Positions 34,898 through 42,804 of a stretch of 64,000 nt of DNA are shown here, in pieces. This DNA is from CALANV01 sp036381615. GTDB taxonomy: Bacteria; Pseudomonadota; Alphaproteobacteria; CACIAM-22H2. The notes beneath the pieces are model-generated. The model searched no databases, was not told where the DNA came from, and worked only from the letters and a program-made list of their open reading frames with translations. The first letter of the stretch is position 1; the number at the start of each line of letters is the position of its first letter. A program made the translations under genes and the position numbers. The stretch covers positions 79,987 to 143,986 of the forward strand of contig DASVCL010000012.1 of the NCBI GenBank assembly GCA_036381615.1, given 5' to 3'.

Positions 34898-36037
34898 TCA
34901 CGGTGTCAGCGCGCCGGTGATGTTGTCGTAGCGCTTGACGACCTTGGGCACGCGCGTCCGACCATCGAAGCACATGATGACGGCCGAATGCGCCATGTTG
35001 CCGCGTCCGTCCGACTTGTACGTCATGGCGACGCCGTCGTAGCGCATACCGGCCAGCGCGCGCGCCACCTCGGCGGGCGTGCGGGCGCCCTTCGACACGG
35101 CCTCGAGGACCATCATCGTGCCGTCGTATTGACCGAGCGCGAATCCGTCGGGTTCGACGCCGAACGTCTCCCGATATTGCTGCAGAAAGCGTTCCATTTC
35201 CGGTGTCCCGCCCGAAACCGGGGACGCATTGGCTTCGGCGCAGACGCCACGCAGCTCTTCGGGTTCGAGCAGGGCGGCCGTCGGCGGCTGATGCATCGCC
35301 GAGCCTGCGACGATCGGGATGCCCACCCCCATGGCCGCAGCCTGCCGGATGAACAATGCGGTCGGACCGGAATGCAGATGAATGAGAATGCCGTCGGGAT
35401 TGGCGGCCTTCGCCTTGCTCAGAACCGGCAGCATGTCCCGAACCTGCACCTCGAGCGCCTCCTCGAACACGGGCGCAAGACCGTGTTTCGCGAGATTCTC
35501 GACGATATGGCGGCGGCCGCTCTGGCCGTAAGCGGTCGTCTGGTAGACGAGCGCCAGCCGGCGCAGGCCGAGTTCTTCGACCGCGTAACGCACATGAGCG
35601 ACCTTCGTGACGTCGTCGCCCGGGAAAAACCGGAAAACGTAAGGGTTGCCCATCTCGGTGATCTGAGCGGTACCCGAGACCGTGACCAGAGGCACCTTTC
35701 GCTCCAGCACGATGGGAAGCATCGCCAGCATCTGGGTTCCGAGCATCGATGCGACAACGGCAGTCACGGAACCCCGATCCAGCGCCCGCTCCAGTGCATT
35801 GACGGCGCCTTCGGGCGAGACGCCGGTATCGACGACGTCGTACTGGACGCGAAGATTCGGCGGGGCATTCCGGATCGCGAGCACGGCGCCATTGCGCTGG
35901 CTGGTACCTTCCAGCGACAGGAATCCGGTGATCGGCACCAGGACCGGGATGCTCACATCGACCGGCGCGGATTGCTCCGCGTGGACTGGTGAAAGCATGA
36001 GCAATGCCATCAGCCCGGTCAGCCAACTGTATCGCAT
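34898..36037 (-). CDS. ABC transporter periplasmic ligand-binding protein (Leu/Ile/Val type)
   Basis: A 379-residue Peripla_BP_6 protein with a signal peptide (MRYSWLTGLMALLMLSPVHA). The two-lobed fold shows VPITGFLSLEGTSQRNGAVL, TVSGTAQITEMGNPYVFRFF, VYQTTAYGQSGRRHIVENLA and LHSGPTALFIRQAAAMGVGI. It delivers a ligand to LivHMGF. The ATG has GGAGG seven bases upstream; longer in-frame readings upstream belong to a chemoreceptor remnant. The ligand may be an amino acid, aromatic acid or other solute, since many members of this family are not amino acid specific. Confidence 0.9.
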   Translation of the reverse strand: MRYSWLTGLMALLMLSPVHAEQSAPVDVSIPVLVPITGFLSLEGTSQRNGAVLAIRNAPPNLRVQYDVVDTGVSPEGAVNALERALDRGSVTAVVASMLGTQMLAMLPIVLERKVPLVTVSGTAQITEMGNPYVFRFFPGDDVTKVAHVRYAVEELGLRRLALVYQTTAYGQSGRRHIVENLAKHGLAPVFEEALEVQVRDMLPVLSKAKAANPDGILIHLHSGPTALFIRQAAAMGVGIPIVAGSAMHQPPTAALLEPEELRGVCAEANASPVSGGTPEMERFLQQYRETFGVEPDGFALGQYDGTMMVLEAVSKGARTPAEVARALAGMRYDGVAMTYKSDGRGNMAHSAVIMCFDGRTRVPKVVKRYDNITGALTP

Positions 36038-36164
36038 GCAAGATCCTCCATGACGCCTTGCCCACGGATTCGCCGGCAGGATATTGCAGCCAATACCGCC
36101 CATCGGGAAGCACCGAACCCGCGGCTGCCTCGCATGTCCCAAGTTCGACCTGATCCTGGCGGCG

Positions 36165-36357
36165 CCGCAGCCGTCAGACGAAACCTCGGCCGTGCCGCGC
36201 GCCGCTTCCCGGCCTTTGTGGGCGATCTCGTGCGTCGCGGCTCCCTGCGCCTTCACCGCCGCAGCGATCGTCGTCGCGATTTCTTTGATCTCGCCGATCG
36301 TCATGACCGGGCCCTTGGCCGCCCTTGGATCGACGCGATCTGCCGAGCGATTCCAGC
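36165..36357 (-). pseudogene. decayed fragment of a methyl-accepting chemotaxis protein
   Basis: Two pieces of the cytoplasmic signalling domain appear on the minus strand in different frames: AGIARQIASIQG (36357-36304) and then IGEIKEIATTIAAAVKAQGA, continuing ATHEIAHKGREAARGTAEVSS (about 36304-36170). The usual receptor reads EIATTIAAAVEEQGAATQEI and so on. A frame change separates the pieces, and neither the ligand-binding region nor the membrane segments are present. The rest of 36038-36524 holds nothing I can identify. Confidence 0.75.
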
Positions 36358-36524
36358 ACTGACGGGCCGTTTACGGGCGGTCCGGGTCCCTCCATGATGA
36401 TCCGGCCCCGGCGCGACAGATCCGGTGGCAGCCGGAGCCCTCGGGCGACCGGATCGGCCGGGATGGCGGCGGCTTGCGGACACCCGCCTTGGCCCGCCCG
36501 GACAGGCCGTGTAATGAAGTGGGC

Positions 36525-37967
36525 ATGACGATGCTTCCATCCGTGCGTGAAATCGTCCTGGCAGAAGCGCTCGACCGAATCCGGGCGGTCGTGGGACCGA
36601 CCGGCTGGACCACCGATCCGGCCGAAATGGCGCCGCATCTGGTCGAGGAGCGCGGCCTCTATCGCGGCCGCGCGCTGATGGTCGTTCGCCCGGCCTCGAC
36701 GTCGCAGGTCGCCGATATCGTGCGCATCTGTGCCGAGGCCGAGCTCCCGATTGTGCCGCAGGGCGGCAATACGGGCCTCGTCGGCGGCGGCGTGCCGCAT
36801 GAGCGGGGCGACGAAATCGTCTTGAGCCTGTCGCGGATGAACCGCGTCCGGGCCGTCGATCCGCTTAACTATACGATTACGGTCGAGGCCGGGTGCATCC
36901 TCGCCAACGTGCAGCAGGCCGCCGAACAGGCCGATCGGCTCTTTCCCTTGAGCCTCGGCGCCGAGGGCACGTGCCAGATCGGCGGCAATCTGTCGACGAA
37001 CGCGGGCGGAATTGGGGTCCTGCGCTACGGCATGGCCCGCGACCTCGTACTTGGTCTGGAGGTCGTCCTGCCGGACGGGCGGATCTGGGACGGGCTCACG
37101 GGACTGCGCAAGGACAATACCGGCTACGACCTGAAACAGCTCTTCATCGGTGCGGAGGGAACGCTCGGCATCATCACGGCCGCCGTCCTCAAGCTGTTCC
37201 CGCGGCCGTGCAGCATCGAAACCGCCTTCATCGGTGTTCCCGATCCGGCGGCCGCGATCGAGCTGCTCGCCCGGCTGCGAGCCGGTACGGGCGACTGCGT
37301 CACCGCGTTCGAACTGATCTCGCGGACCGTGCTCGAGATGGCGCTGCGGCACATCCCCGGGACGGCCGATCCTCTTGCCGACCAGCATCCCTGGTACGTC
37401 CTCATGGAAGCGTCGTCCGGAGAGGCGACCGGCGGCCTGCGCACCAGCGTTGAAGCCGTTCTGGCCGAGGCTGCCGAGGCCGGTCTGGTGCGCGATGCAA
37501 CCATCGCCGCCTCCGGCGAGCAGGCAAGGGCGCTCTGGCGGCTGCGCGAGACACTGACGGAGGCGCAGAAGCCGGAAGGCGGCAGCATCAAGCACGACGT
37601 GTCCGTACCCGTCTCGAAAGTGCCTGAGTTCATCGCACGCGCCACCAGTGCCTGCGAGGCGGCCCTGCCCGGCATCCGGGTGGTTGCCTTCGGTCACGTC
37701 GGCGACGGCAACATCCACTTCAATCTGAGCCAGCCTGTCGGTGCCGACCGGGGCACTTACCTGGCCCGCTGGGCGGAATTCAACCGGATCGTCCACGATA
37801 TCGTCGCCGAACTCGGCGGCAGCATCTCGGCCGAGCACGGAATCGGCCGACTCAAGCGCGACGAGCTCGTCCACTACAAGTCGCCGGTGGCCATCGAACT
37901 GATGCGAACGCTCAAGCGCGCTCTCGATCCGAAAGGCATCATGAATCCAGGCAAGGTAATCGAATGA
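36525..37967 (+). CDS. FAD-linked D-2-hydroxyacid dehydrogenase (D-2-hydroxyglutarate/D-lactate type)
   Basis: A 480-residue VAO-family flavoprotein. The FAD site PIVPQGGNTGLVGGGVP and LGAEGTCQIGGNLSTNAGG lie in the N-terminal half. The C-terminal oxidase domain has SIKHDVSVPVSKVPEF, FGHVGDGNIHFNL, the metal/substrate His region, and SAEHGIGRLKRDEL. It oxidises a D-2-hydroxyacid to the 2-oxoacid, passing electrons to a carrier. The ATG at 36525 has AAGTGGG upstream. It ends in an ATGA overlap with an acyl-CoA dehydrogenase, so both are made together. Confidence 0.9.
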   Translation: MTMLPSVREIVLAEALDRIRAVVGPTGWTTDPAEMAPHLVEERGLYRGRALMVVRPASTSQVADIVRICAEAELPIVPQGGNTGLVGGGVPHERGDEIVLSLSRMNRVRAVDPLNYTITVEAGCILANVQQAAEQADRLFPLSLGAEGTCQIGGNLSTNAGGIGVLRYGMARDLVLGLEVVLPDGRIWDGLTGLRKDNTGYDLKQLFIGAEGTLGIITAAVLKLFPRPCSIETAFIGVPDPAAAIELLARLRAGTGDCVTAFELISRTVLEMALRHIPGTADPLADQHPWYVLMEASSGEATGGLRTSVEAVLAEAAEAGLVRDATIAASGEQARALWRLRETLTEAQKPEGGSIKHDVSVPVSKVPEFIARATSACEAALPGIRVVAFGHVGDGNIHFNLSQPVGADRGTYLARWAEFNRIVHDIVAELGGSISAEHGIGRLKRDELVHYKSPVAIELMRTLKRALDPKGIMNPGKVIE

Positions 37968-39757
37968 CCTACGTTGCACCGCTCAAGGACATGCAGTTCG
38001 TCCTGCGCGAGCTTGCGGGACTTGAACGCATCGCCGCCCTGCCTGGGGGCGAGGCGGCGGAGCCCGAGCTCGTCGCCCAGATGCTCGAGCAGGCCGCCAA
38101 ACTGGCGGAAGAGGAACTGGCGCCGCTGAATGCGTCCGGCGACCGTATCGGTTCGGTGCTGGAGAACGGCGTGGTCCGCACGCCGCCGGGCTGGCGCGAC
38201 GCCTATCGCAAGTACGTCGACGGCGGTTGGAACAGCGTCCCCTTCGATCCCGAGTATGGCGGGCAAGGCGTTCCATGGGTGGTCGCCACGGCCATCCAGG
38301 AAATGTGGCAGTCAGCCAACATGTCGTTCGGCCTCTGCCCGCTCCTCAACCAAGGTGCCGTGGAATTGTTGCAGGCACATGGTTCGCCGGAGCAGAAGCG
38401 CCTGTTCCTGCCGAAGATGATTTCGGGCGAATGGACCGGAACGATGAACCTGACCGAGCCGCAGGCGGGCTCCGACGTCGGGGCGCTGCGCACGCGGGCC
38501 GTGCCGGCCGACGGCCATTACCGGATAACCGGTCAGAAGATCTTCATCACCTATGGCGAACACGATCTCGCCGACAACATCATCCATATGGTCCTCGCGC
38601 GAACCCCGGGCGCCCCGGCCGGGACGCGCGGCATCTCGCTTTTCATCGTGCCGAAGATCCTGGTCGGCCCCGATGGCAGGCTGCAGGGCCGCAACGACCT
38701 GCGGTGCGTCTCGTTGGAACACAAACTCGGGATCAAGGCGTCGCCGACGGCCGTCATGGCTTACGGCGACAATGACGGCGCCATCGGGTTTCTCGTGGGC
38801 GAGGAGAACCGCGGCCTCGAGTACATGTTCACGATGATGAACAATGCCCGCCTCAACGTCGGGCTTCAGGGCGTCGCGATTGCCGAGCGTGCGTACCAGC
38901 AGGCGCGCGACTATGCCAGGGCCCGGATTCAGGGGCGGGATCTTGCCGGCCGTTCCCCAGAGGCGGTCGCCATCATCAATCACCCGGACGTCCGCCGCAT
39001 GTTGCTGACCATGCGGGCGGCGACAGAAGCGGGGCGTGCCCTCACCTACTACGCATTTGCCGCTCTCGACCTCGCCAGGCGCCACCCCGATGCCGGGGAA
39101 CGCGCCCGCCAGCAGGCGCTCGCCGACCTGCTGACCCCGGTGGCGAAGGCATGGTGCACGGATCTCGGCGTCGAAGTCGCGTCGACCGGCGTCCAGGTGC
39201 ACGGTGGCGTCGGCTTCATCGAGGAGACCGGCGCCGCGCAGCACTTGCGGGATGCGCGAATCGCCCCGATCTACGAAGGCACCAACGGCATCCAGGCAAA
39301 CGACCTCGTCTTCCGGAAGATCGGCCGCGACGAAGGTGCCGCCGCGCAAGCCTTCCTCGACGAGGTGGGAGCCCTCGAGGCGAAACTGGCCACCGCCCCC
39401 GGCGAGGATCTCGCCAAAATCGGCGCCCAGCTCGCCGCCGGCGTGTCGGCGCTCCGCGACGCAACTGGATGGATCGTCGCGACCCAGCGGCAGGAGCCGC
39501 GCGCGGTCGCGGCGGGGGCGGTGCCGTATCTGCGGCTGTTTGGCACCGTCGCCGGCGGGTACCTGATGGCGAAGGCGGCGCTCGCGGCCCAGCGGGCCGT
39601 TGCCGACGGCGCCGCGGGCGACCGGGCGTTCTGCGAAACCAAGATCGCCACGGCGCGTTTCTATGCCGACCATTTCCTCAGTCAGGCGCCCATGCTGCTT
39701 CATCCCGTCACGCGCGGCGCCGACAGCATCCTCCGAGTCGCTGACGATCAGTTCTGA
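37964..39757 (+). CDS. long-form acyl-CoA dehydrogenase (DmdC/AcdX type)
   Basis: A 597-residue acyl-CoA dehydrogenase, about 200 residues longer than the classical form. It has the N-terminal AidB/DmdC-like extension (MTYVAPLKDMQFVLREL), the FAD/substrate region MNLTEPQAGSDVGALR, GQKIFITYGEHD, QVHGGVGFIEETGAAQHLRD and IAPIYEGTNGIQANDLV with the probable catalytic Glu. A C-terminal acetyl-CoA-dehydrogenase-like domain follows. This layout occurs in methylmercaptopropionyl-CoA dehydrogenase (DmdC) and related enzymes. Its coupling to a D-2-hydroxyacid dehydrogenase hints at degradation of a hydroxylated or branched acid. The true substrate is not determined. Confidence 0.9.
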   Translation: MTYVAPLKDMQFVLRELAGLERIAALPGGEAAEPELVAQMLEQAAKLAEEELAPLNASGDRIGSVLENGVVRTPPGWRDAYRKYVDGGWNSVPFDPEYGGQGVPWVVATAIQEMWQSANMSFGLCPLLNQGAVELLQAHGSPEQKRLFLPKMISGEWTGTMNLTEPQAGSDVGALRTRAVPADGHYRITGQKIFITYGEHDLADNIIHMVLARTPGAPAGTRGISLFIVPKILVGPDGRLQGRNDLRCVSLEHKLGIKASPTAVMAYGDNDGAIGFLVGEENRGLEYMFTMMNNARLNVGLQGVAIAERAYQQARDYARARIQGRDLAGRSPEAVAIINHPDVRRMLLTMRAATEAGRALTYYAFAALDLARRHPDAGERARQQALADLLTPVAKAWCTDLGVEVASTGVQVHGGVGFIEETGAAQHLRDARIAPIYEGTNGIQANDLVFRKIGRDEGAAAQAFLDEVGALEAKLATAPGEDLAKIGAQLAAGVSALRDATGWIVATQRQEPRAVAAGAVPYLRLFGTVAGGYLMAKAALAAQRAVADGAAGDRAFCETKIATARFYADHFLSQAPMLLHPVTRGADSILRVADDQF

Positions 39758-39948
39758 CTCGACCGTTCCTTCCTGAACGCGCCGCCGCCGGAAAGGCCCG
39801 AGAGCCCGCGCCGGGCGCGATATTGCCGCGCGCCGAGGGAAAATTTACGGTCGGCGCTTAGTTTTTTCTTGCATCGGGGGGGCTTTGGTCCCAAATAGCG
39901 ATCCTCGTAATCCTTATCTCTTTCGGGACAGGAGGATGATGGAAAGAG

Positions 39949-40467
39949 ATGGCGAAGGCGTCGGTCCATAAGTTGGGAGTGGTGACGGGTGGGCGGCGTG
40001 GCAGCGCCGCAGCGATGAAGGCGCAGGCGACTGTTTCGTCGGCGCAGCCACTGGCGGTTGCTCAGACTCCGGCGCAGGCCGAGCCGACTCCCGCGAAGGA
40101 TTACTTCGTCGAACGCAACGGCGTGAAGTTTGCCGGCACCCACCTGCTCGTGGAGCTCTGGGGGGCCAAGAACCTTGGCGATCTTACGATCACCGACGCC
40201 ATGCTGCGCGACTCGACGAGCGCGGCCGGTGCGACTCTGCTGCACGTCCACCTGCACCACTTCGGCCCGAACGCCGGCCTGTCGGGCGTGGCCGTGCTGG
40301 CGGAGAGTCACATCTCGATCCACACCTGGCCGGAACGCGGCTACGCGGCGATCGACATCTTCATGTGCGGCGCCTGCGATCCGTACAAGGCGATCCCGGT
40401 GATCCGCCGCGCATTCGAGCCGGCCTCCGTCCAGATCTCCGAACAGAAGCGCGGAGTGATCGCGTGA
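39949..40467 (+). CDS. speD: S-adenosylmethionine decarboxylase
   Basis: A 172-residue proenzyme that makes the aminopropyl donor for spermidine. The self-cleavage site lies in AESHISIHTWPERGYAAID (cleaved before the Ser to form the pyruvoyl group), with FMCGACDPYKAIPVI downstream. A poorly conserved N-terminus of about 48 residues precedes the family start (YFVERNGVKFAGTHLLVELW), so a later start is possible. GGAAAGAG lies before the ATG at 39949. A ten-codon frame (ATG at 39937) with its own AGGAGG overlaps this start. It ends in a GTGA overlap with speE. Confidence 0.93.
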   Translation: MAKASVHKLGVVTGGRRGSAAAMKAQATVSSAQPLAVAQTPAQAEPTPAKDYFVERNGVKFAGTHLLVELWGAKNLGDLTITDAMLRDSTSAAGATLLHVHLHHFGPNAGLSGVAVLAESHISIHTWPERGYAAIDIFMCGACDPYKAIPVIRRAFEPASVQISEQKRGVIA

Positions 40468-41345
40468 GCCAGCCGAAGAACGGCGACCTTGCCGACGGCT
40501 GGTTCCAGGAAAAGCTGTTCCCGCACGTACGGCAGACGTTCCAGATCTCGCAGATCATCTATCGCGAGCGGACCGAGCACCAGGACCTGGTGATCTTCGA
40601 GACGCCGACCTACGGTCGGGTGCTTGCCCTGGACGACGTCATCCAGGTCACGGAAAAGGACGAGTTCGTCTATCACGAGATGATGACGCACGTGCCGATC
40701 CTTGCCCACGGCAAGGCGCGCAAGGTGCTCATCATCGGTGGCGGCGACGGCGGCATTCTGCGCGAGACGCTGCGACACAAGGACGTCCAGAAGGTCACGA
40801 TGGTCGAGATCGACCGCGGCGTCGTCGACATGTGCCTCCGGTACATGCCGTCGATCCCGCAGAAGGCCTTCGACGACAAGCGAACCGACCTCGTCATCGC
40901 CGACGGGGCGAAGTTCGTCGCGGAGACGAAGGACCGATACGATGTCATCATCGTCGACTCGACCGACCCCATGGGACCGGGCGAAGTCCTGTTCACCGAG
41001 GAGTTCTATCGGAATTGCCGCCGCTGCTTGACCGACGGCGGCGTCCTCGTGAACCAGAACGGCGTCCCGTTCATGCAGCCGGACGAAGTGTCGATGACGT
41101 ACCGGCGGCGCAAGAAGTCGTTCAAGGACGTGGGCTTCTACGTCGCCGCCGTGCCGAGCTACTACGGCGGGTTCATGACCCTCGGCTGGGCGACCAACAA
41201 CAGAAAGCTGCGCGAGACGACGCTCGCGACGCTGACGAAGCGCTTCAAGGCGGCCCGGCTCAAGACCAAGTACTACACGCCGGAAGTCCATCGCGGCGCT
41301 TTCGCCCTGCCGCAGTTCATTCAGGGTTACATCAAGCAGCGGTGA
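40464..41345 (+). CDS. speE: spermidine synthase
   Basis: A 293-residue aminopropyltransferase (putrescine + decarboxylated SAM to spermidine). Motifs: YGRVLALDDVIQVTEKDEFV, YHEMMTHVPILAHG, the nucleotide site VLIIGGGDGGILRE, VEIDRGVVDMC, the catalytic DSTDPMGPGEVLF and the late GGFMTLGWAT. I chose the GTG at 40464 in the GTGA overlap with the speD stop, with GGAG eight bases upstream. Together with speD it gives the standard polyamine pathway from putrescine. Confidence 0.95.
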   Translation: MSQPKNGDLADGWFQEKLFPHVRQTFQISQIIYRERTEHQDLVIFETPTYGRVLALDDVIQVTEKDEFVYHEMMTHVPILAHGKARKVLIIGGGDGGILRETLRHKDVQKVTMVEIDRGVVDMCLRYMPSIPQKAFDDKRTDLVIADGAKFVAETKDRYDVIIVDSTDPMGPGEVLFTEEFYRNCRRCLTDGGVLVNQNGVPFMQPDEVSMTYRRRKKSFKDVGFYVAAVPSYYGGFMTLGWATNNRKLRETTLATLTKRFKAARLKTKYYTPEVHRGAFALPQFIQGYIKQR

Positions 41346-41372
41346 CGGGCCGCGATTCGCGGTCCCCTTCCC

Positions 41373-41403
41373 TGGCGCCGATGCATCCCAGGCATCGGCG
41401 CCA
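41373..41403. terminator. terminator hairpin between speE and the convergent acyl-CoA dehydrogenase
   Basis: A perfect 12-base stem TGGCGCCGATGC / GCATCGGCGCCA with a 7-base loop. It lies 27 bases after the speE stop and serves two convergent genes. The T tract is poor (AGCCTTT). Confidence 0.75.
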
Positions 41404-41424
41404 AGCCTTTCCCTGGGCCGCCGT

Positions 41425-42591
41425 CTAGTACGATTTCGGCAATCCCAGCACTTTTTCCGCAATATAGCAGAGGATCAGGTGCGGGCTGACGGGCGCCAGC
41501 CGCGGAATCCACGCCTCGCGAAGGAATCGCTCCACGTGATACTCCTTCGCGTAGCCCATGCCGCCGAGTGTCAGGATCGCGGTTTCGCAGGCCCGGAAAC
41601 ACGCCTCCGCCGCCAGATATTTCGCGGCGTTCGCCTCGGCACCGCAGGGCTGACCGCGGTCGTAGAGCGTCGCCGCCTTGAAGACCATTAGGTCTGCGGC
41701 CTCGAGCTCCATCCAGCAGCGGGCCAGCGGATGCTGGATTGCCTGATTCTGACCGATCGGCCGGTCGAAGACGATCCGTTCGCCGGCATATCGCGCGGCG
41801 CGCTCGAGGGCAGCCCGGCCGAGGCCGACCGCTTCGGCTGCGATAAGGATGCGCTCCGGATTGAGGCCGTGGAGAATGTAGGTAAATCCCTTGCCCTCAT
41901 CGCCGATCCGGTCGGCGACCGGCACGCGCAACCCGTCGAAAAACACCTGATTCGAATCGACCGCCTTGCGGCCCATCTTCTCGATTTCGCGGACCTCGAC
42001 GAAGCGTCTGTCGAGGTCCGTGTAGAACAGGCTCAGCCCGCCCGTGGGCTCGGTCACCTGTTCGACCGGCGTGGTACGCGCCAGGAGAAGAACCTTGTTC
42101 GCCACCTGGGCCGTCGAGATCCAGATCTTTTGACCATGGATCACGTAATGGTCGCCGTCGCGCGCGGCGTATGTCCTTATCCGAAGCGTATTGAGGCCGG
42201 CATCCGGTTCCGTCACCGCGAAGCAGGCGCGGTCCTCGCCGCGAATGAGGGGCGGCAGCATCCGTGCCTGCTGTTCGGGCGTACCGAACTTTACGACGGG
42301 CTGCAGCCCGAAGATGTTCATGTGGACGGCGGAGGCCCCTGAAAATCCCGCGCCTGACTGGCTGATCGTCTGCATGAGGATGGCCGCCTCGGTTATGCCG
42401 AGTCCGGCGCCCCCGCAATGCTCCGGCATGGCAATGCCAAGCCATCCGTCCCGCGCCAGCGCGGCATGGAACTCCTCCGGAAAGCCGCCGTCGCGGTCCC
42501 GTTGCAGCCAATAGTCAAGCCCGAACGCCGCACAGATCTTCTGCACGGCGGCGCGGATGCCCTTCTGATCCTGGCTCAGCTCGAAGTCCAT
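41425..42591 (-). CDS. acyl-CoA dehydrogenase
   Basis: A 388-residue classical acyl-CoA dehydrogenase introducing a 2,3 double bond into an acyl-CoA with FAD. Motifs: MDFELSQDQKGIRAAVQKIC start, FAVTEPDAGLNTLRIRTYA, GQKIWISTAQ, PERILIAAEAVGLGRAALE, FDRPIGQNQAIQHPLA and LTLGGMGYAKEYHVERFLRE. The usual arginine-rich SR segment near the FAD is replaced by this FDRPIGQNQ form, as in the CaiA/fadE-like group. I chose the ATG at 42591, which fits the family N-terminus. It is a single-gene unit, and its substrate is unknown. Confidence 0.9.
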   Translation of the reverse strand: MDFELSQDQKGIRAAVQKICAAFGLDYWLQRDRDGGFPEEFHAALARDGWLGIAMPEHCGGAGLGITEAAILMQTISQSGAGFSGASAVHMNIFGLQPVVKFGTPEQQARMLPPLIRGEDRACFAVTEPDAGLNTLRIRTYAARDGDHYVIHGQKIWISTAQVANKVLLLARTTPVEQVTEPTGGLSLFYTDLDRRFVEVREIEKMGRKAVDSNQVFFDGLRVPVADRIGDEGKGFTYILHGLNPERILIAAEAVGLGRAALERAARYAGERIVFDRPIGQNQAIQHPLARCWMELEAADLMVFKAATLYDRGQPCGAEANAAKYLAAEACFRACETAILTLGGMGYAKEYHVERFLREAWIPRLAPVSPHLILCYIAEKVLGLPKSY

Positions 42592-42804
42592 GGAGCCGGT
42601 TTCCCGCAGGAAATCACCTGCTGTCCCCCAATGATCGCCCATAAACGGACCGAGCCCGAATGGCCGGGCCTCAATCCGCTTCAACGAAGGCTATTCAATC
42701 TTTCGGGAATTCTTGCGATATGACTAGTCCAATTGGGGGATAGGCCTCCAAGTTGCTTGGCATCCTTGCCCGGTCGAGTTCTAATGTCGGCGGAGGGGGA
42801 CATT

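Noticed and set aside
36174..37979. A 601-codon minus-strand frame opposite the FAD-linked dehydrogenase.
   Set aside because: Antisense shadow; the plus-strand gene has the FAD and C-terminal oxidase motifs.
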